37,017 nucleotides of DNA from contig NZ_BBJJ01000064.1 in the NCBI RefSeq assembly GCF_000739815.1, positions 1 to 37,017 on the forward strand. Reading direction: 5' to 3'. The notes beneath the pieces were generated by a model. It did not search any database and had not been told where the DNA came from. It saw nothing but the letters and a program-made list of their open reading frames with translations. The position numbers and the translations under genes were made by a program. Shown here in pieces: positions 33,914-37,017 of the stretch (position 1 is its first letter; each line of letters starts with the position of its first letter). Origin of the DNA: Paraburkholderia mimosarum LMG 23256 = NBRC 106338. Lineage in GTDB: Bacteria > Pseudomonadota > Gammaproteobacteria > Burkholderiales > Burkholderiaceae.

Positions 33914-36550
33914 GCAGTAGGGCAGCGCTTTCATCTCGTATTCTCGCGCGTTTTCGATACGAGCGGCCACAAGCCTGCGTTCTGGGAAGGGGAGCAAATC
34001 CTCCTCATTTACGCAGCAGACGACGAAATTCAAAACCTCAAGCTATTTCTCGACGATTTTGAAATCACTCGCCAGTCTTCTGTTTCGATACCAGAGCTCA
34101 TTATCGCAAAGGCCAGAATCGCCGCGCTCGAGGAAAGTCTGTCAGCGGCACGTGGTGCCGCCGATTCGATTGCCGCACAATCGGCCGCCGAGGTCGCGAG
34201 GCTGGATGCTCATCTTGGCAAGCTTCGCGAGGAACTCAAGACTGTCAACAGCCAGTATGTCGATCAGGCTCAGGCGTTATGGGCGCGCGATTCGCAGTTG
34301 AACGAGATTATCAAAGAAAAAAGAAGGGCTGCGGAGGAAAGCGAGCGAGTGATCGCTGGGAGAACTCACGAGCTCGCAGAGAGGGATCGTGTGATTTGGG
34401 AGATGAAGCAAAGCACGTCCTGGCGAGTCACCGCGCCGTTACGAGCTGTCGGCACACTCGCCCGACTGGGAAAGCGGAAGTTTCGCTCGGCGCTCAGGCT
34501 GGCTTATCATCGCTTGCCCGTGCCCATCACCTGGAAGCAGGCGATCAGAACGAGATTGTTCGGCGGTCCTACGCTTCCGCTTCCGGCGGCTACCACGGTA
34601 CCGGAGGTGATGCCGAGTATCGTTCCGAAATTTGTACCGCCGCTGCGGGGTCCGCAGGAACGTGCGGACGTGTTCGTCTGGGGGATCATCGACTGGCATT
34701 TCCGCATTCAACGTCCTCAGCATATGGCCCGGGGTATGGCGCGTCGGGGGCATCGCACCTATTATTTTTCGAACCATTTTGTCGATGACGAGGCGGCGGG
34801 TTTTCGTATCGAACCGCTATCCGAGGACGGTTTGCTTCACGTCGTCTACCTGAACGTGGCGGGGGCCCCGTCAATTTACTCCGCTGCGGCCAGCCCGGAG
34901 ACGACCGCGAAGCTTCGTGCAAGTTTGGCTGCGTTCCTGGTTCAGGCGAGCCCGAAATCGATCGTGTCCATCGTCCAACATCCTTTTTGGGTGCCTTTTG
35001 CCGATGCGCTGCCGAATCGGCATCTGGTGTACGACATGATGGATCACCACGAGGGTTTTGGAGACGGCGCCCCCGACATCCTTGAATTGGAGGAGCGCAT
35101 TCTCTGCGAGGCCGACCAGGTCATTGTCACGTCGGATTTTCTGGAGAACATTGCACGGAAAAAGAATCGTTCCGTGCGCATGATCCGGAATGCGTGCGAG
35201 TACGAGCACTTCGCCGAGCATCCAGGCGAAGTCTTTGTAGACCCGAAGGGACGTCGGATCATTGGCTACTACGGCGCGATTGCGCATTGGTTCGACGTGG
35301 ACCTCGTCGAAAAGGTCGCGCTTGCTTTTCCGGACGACCTCGTACTACTCGTTGGGGCGGATTCCGCTGGCGTGCAGGCGCGTCTCAGTCACTGTCCCAA
35401 TGTTGAATTCACAGGAGAGGTGACCTATTCTTCCCTGCCGTTCTATTTATACGCATTCGACGTCTGTCTCCTGCTCTTCAAAATCATTCCGCTGACGCTG
35501 GCCACGAATCCGGTGAAGGTTTATGAGTATTTAAGTGCCGGCAAGCATGTCATCGGCGTCGATCTGCCGGAAATGGCCCAGTTCGGAGACCTTGTTCATA
35601 TCGGTCGGAACGAAGAAGAGGTGATGACGCTCATTCGATCCTCGCTAGAAAATCCACCGACAGACGCCGAAGTTGCTGCCCGGCGAGCATTCGCTTCTAG
35701 CCAGACATGGGACGATCGCGCGCAGGCGCTTAGTACGTCTATAGAGCGATATGCTGCGCCGCTGGTCAGCATCATCGTAGTTTGTTATAACAAGCTGGAA
35801 TTAACGGACGCCTGTCTTCGTAGTCTGGAGAAAAATACTCACTATAAAAATTTCGAGATCATTGTCGTCGATAACAATTCCAGGGATGCGACTCCGGAAT
35901 ATCTGACGGAATGGGCGAAGCGAGGCGATAACAGGCGAATCATCCTGAATTCTGATAATCGCGGCTTTGCGGCGGCGAATAATCAAGGGTTACGGATCGC
36001 TCGCGGTGAATACCTTGTGCTGTTGAACAACGACACTTACGTCACACCAGGGTGGCTGGGTACGTTGGTCCGCCATCTGCAGCGCAAGGATTCCGTGGGA
36101 CTGGTGGGACCGGTCACCAACAACATCGGCAACGAGGCGAAGATCGAAATTGCCTACGATTCGATGGAAGAGATGGAGTATGCCAGCCGCTTGTACACGA
36201 CCCGGCATATGGGGCTGACTATGGAGGTTTATACGGCGGCTTTCTTCTGTGTCGCGTTCTCGCGGGACATGTACGAGCGCGTGGGCGACCTCGATGAGAT
36301 TTTCGGCATCGGAATGTTCGAAGACGACGATTACTGTCGAAGAATCCAGAAGTTGGGGTTCGTGATTGCTTGCGCCGAGGACGTCTTTATTCACCACCAT
36401 CATTCAGCATCGTTCAATCTCCTCGCGATCGAAAAGCGAATGAAGCTCTTTGAGGAAAACAAGAGGAAATATGAGGGCAAGTGGGGTGCCTGGATTCCTC
36501 ATCAACATCGTCCTGTGAGCGACGGGCACCGCGAGCGTCACTCCGCTTAG
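33914..36550 (+). pseudogene. 5'-truncated multidomain glycosyltransferase (coiled coil, GT-B, GT2)
   Basis: The forward frame is open from just after a TAA at the IS edge to the stop at 36550, 878 codons, with no ATG or GTG among the first 128. It begins in mid-protein (FDTSGHKPAFWEGEQ), then a coiled coil (about codons 60-165) and STSWRVTAPLR, the same linker as in the 23198-26746 gene. A GT4-like domain (WHFRIQRPQHMARGMARRGH, FYLYAFDVCLLLFKIIPLT) and a C-terminal GT2 domain (SIIVVCYNKLELTDACLRSL, LLNNDTYVTPGWL, FEDDDYCRRIQ) follow. A TTG at 34298 could give a 750-residue form that keeps both transferase domains. It is probably damaged by the IS-linked deletion; partial activity cannot be excluded. 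Confidence 0.75.
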
Positions 36551-36931
36551 CTAACGTCGCTCGCACTTCGCGTTGAGTATGACGCGGCATGTTTCTTTGC
36601 CGGTGATTTGCGGAGAACCCGTTGAGCCGCAGTTTGATTGTTAGCAGACTGTCGCTGCAGGATATTGAGTGATGCCTTCAGCGACTTCCGGTAATGCTGC
36701 GCGTGCCTGTAACTTCACGCTGTTCACGCGGGTGACCGCAGCAATCAACAGAAGCAAAAACAAGGCATTCAATGTCAAGTCAGTCAATGACTCGACGGCA
36801 ACTTCGCGTCCGCCTTGGCCATTAACGAGCTCGTCTTGACTACTCGCCTGCGGGAAGCGAACTACCTCGGTGTTAGAATCTTGCTCTTGTCAAAATGAAA
36901 GACTTGATTAGCAGATTTTAAGGTCGATGCA
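36551..36931. other. 381-base spacer before glmU with a start-less reverse frame
   Basis: On the reverse strand 36641-36889 is open for 82 codons. It reads DSNTEVVRFPQASSQDELVN, then a hydrophobic helix (LTLNALFLLLLIAAVTRVNS) and a short tail ending AATVC. It looks like a small membrane protein but has no ATG, only TTG or GTG codons. It may be a remnant or a gene starting at an unusual codon. I see no clear promoter for glmU. Confidence 0.35.
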
Positions 36932-37017
36932 ATGAACATCGTGATCCTCGCGGCAGGCATGGGCAAACGCATGCACTCCGCGCTGCCCAAGGTCCTGCAT
37001 CCGCTCGCCGGCAGGGC
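36932..37017 (+). CDS. glmU: GlmU N-terminus (N-acetylglucosamine-1-phosphate uridylyltransferase), partial
   Basis: The window ends inside this gene. The first residues, MNIVILAAGMGKRMHSALPK and VLHPLAGR, are the pyrophosphorylase signature of GlmU (LAAGxGxRMxSxLPKVLHxLAG), the bifunctional enzyme that makes UDP-GlcNAc. The ATG at 36932 gives the usual family start. UDP-GlcNAc serves peptidoglycan and lipid A, and glmU is not itself part of the rhamnose cluster. Confidence 0.93.
   Translation, partial: MNIVILAAGMGKRMHSALPKVLHPLAGR

Noticed and set aside
33725..34033. Reverse frame crossing the IS right end
   Set aside because: Mixes IS sequence with the antisense of the truncated glycosyltransferase; not a gene.
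1..37017. tRNA, rRNA, CRISPR array or phage att sites
   Set aside because: I looked for cloverleaf ends, regularly spaced repeats and integrase genes and saw none.

Overview
The window looks like a chromosomal segment of a Burkholderiaceae bacterium (Burkholderia/Paraburkholderia/Caballeronia/Mycetohabitans group). The coding is GC-rich, and the gene order groES-groEL, thiD, rubredoxin, yqgE, ruvX, pyrB, pyrC', plsC-like is typical of that family. The genus cannot be fixed from sequence alone.

Bases 1-5130 are a decayed, low-coding stretch. It holds recognisable remnants of a UbiA/HAD prenyltransferase, a GtrA-family protein, a TAXI-type TRAP solute-binding protein, a chemoreceptor and at least two small proteins carrying in-frame stops. 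One intact-looking gene, a zinc-ribbon membrane protein, lies among them. The region ends abruptly at an intact heat-shock operon (5130-7366): a sigma70-like promoter with an overlapping sigma32-like motif, a perfect CIRCE operator (HrcA site), groES, groEL and a strong bidirectional terminator.

Bases 7421-16835 are housekeeping: a divergent ThiD-like kinase, rubredoxin, a FimL/ChpA-N-terminus-like protein, YqgE, RuvX, aspartate carbamoyltransferase (pyrB), a dihydroorotase homologue that lacks the metal ligands (pyrC'), an acyltransferase, a 2-oxoglutarate/Fe(II) oxygenase and ApaH. The pyrR gene commonly found between ruvX and pyrB is absent; only a 30-codon frame is left there.

Bases 17240-36550 are a surface-polysaccharide (O-antigen type) cluster. 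The four dTDP-L-rhamnose genes (rfbBACD) are followed by a rhamnosyltransferase-like GT2, an ABC exporter (Wzm/Wzt, with Wzt lacking its usual C-terminal glycan-binding domain), a 1182-residue multidomain glycosyltransferase and a tandem GT2 protein. Together these suggest a rhamnose-containing polymer built in the cytoplasm and exported by the ABC route. Next comes a compact three-gene module: a polyprenyl-phosphate sugar synthase-like GT2, an EmrE/ArnF-like small membrane protein and a DUF2142 membrane protein. It resembles a Gtr-type system that would modify the glycan on the periplasmic side. A complete IS30-family element (32832-33910) then sits between two genes that are both truncated at their 5' ends, without a target duplication, which points to an IS-linked deletion. 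The window closes with the first codons of glmU.
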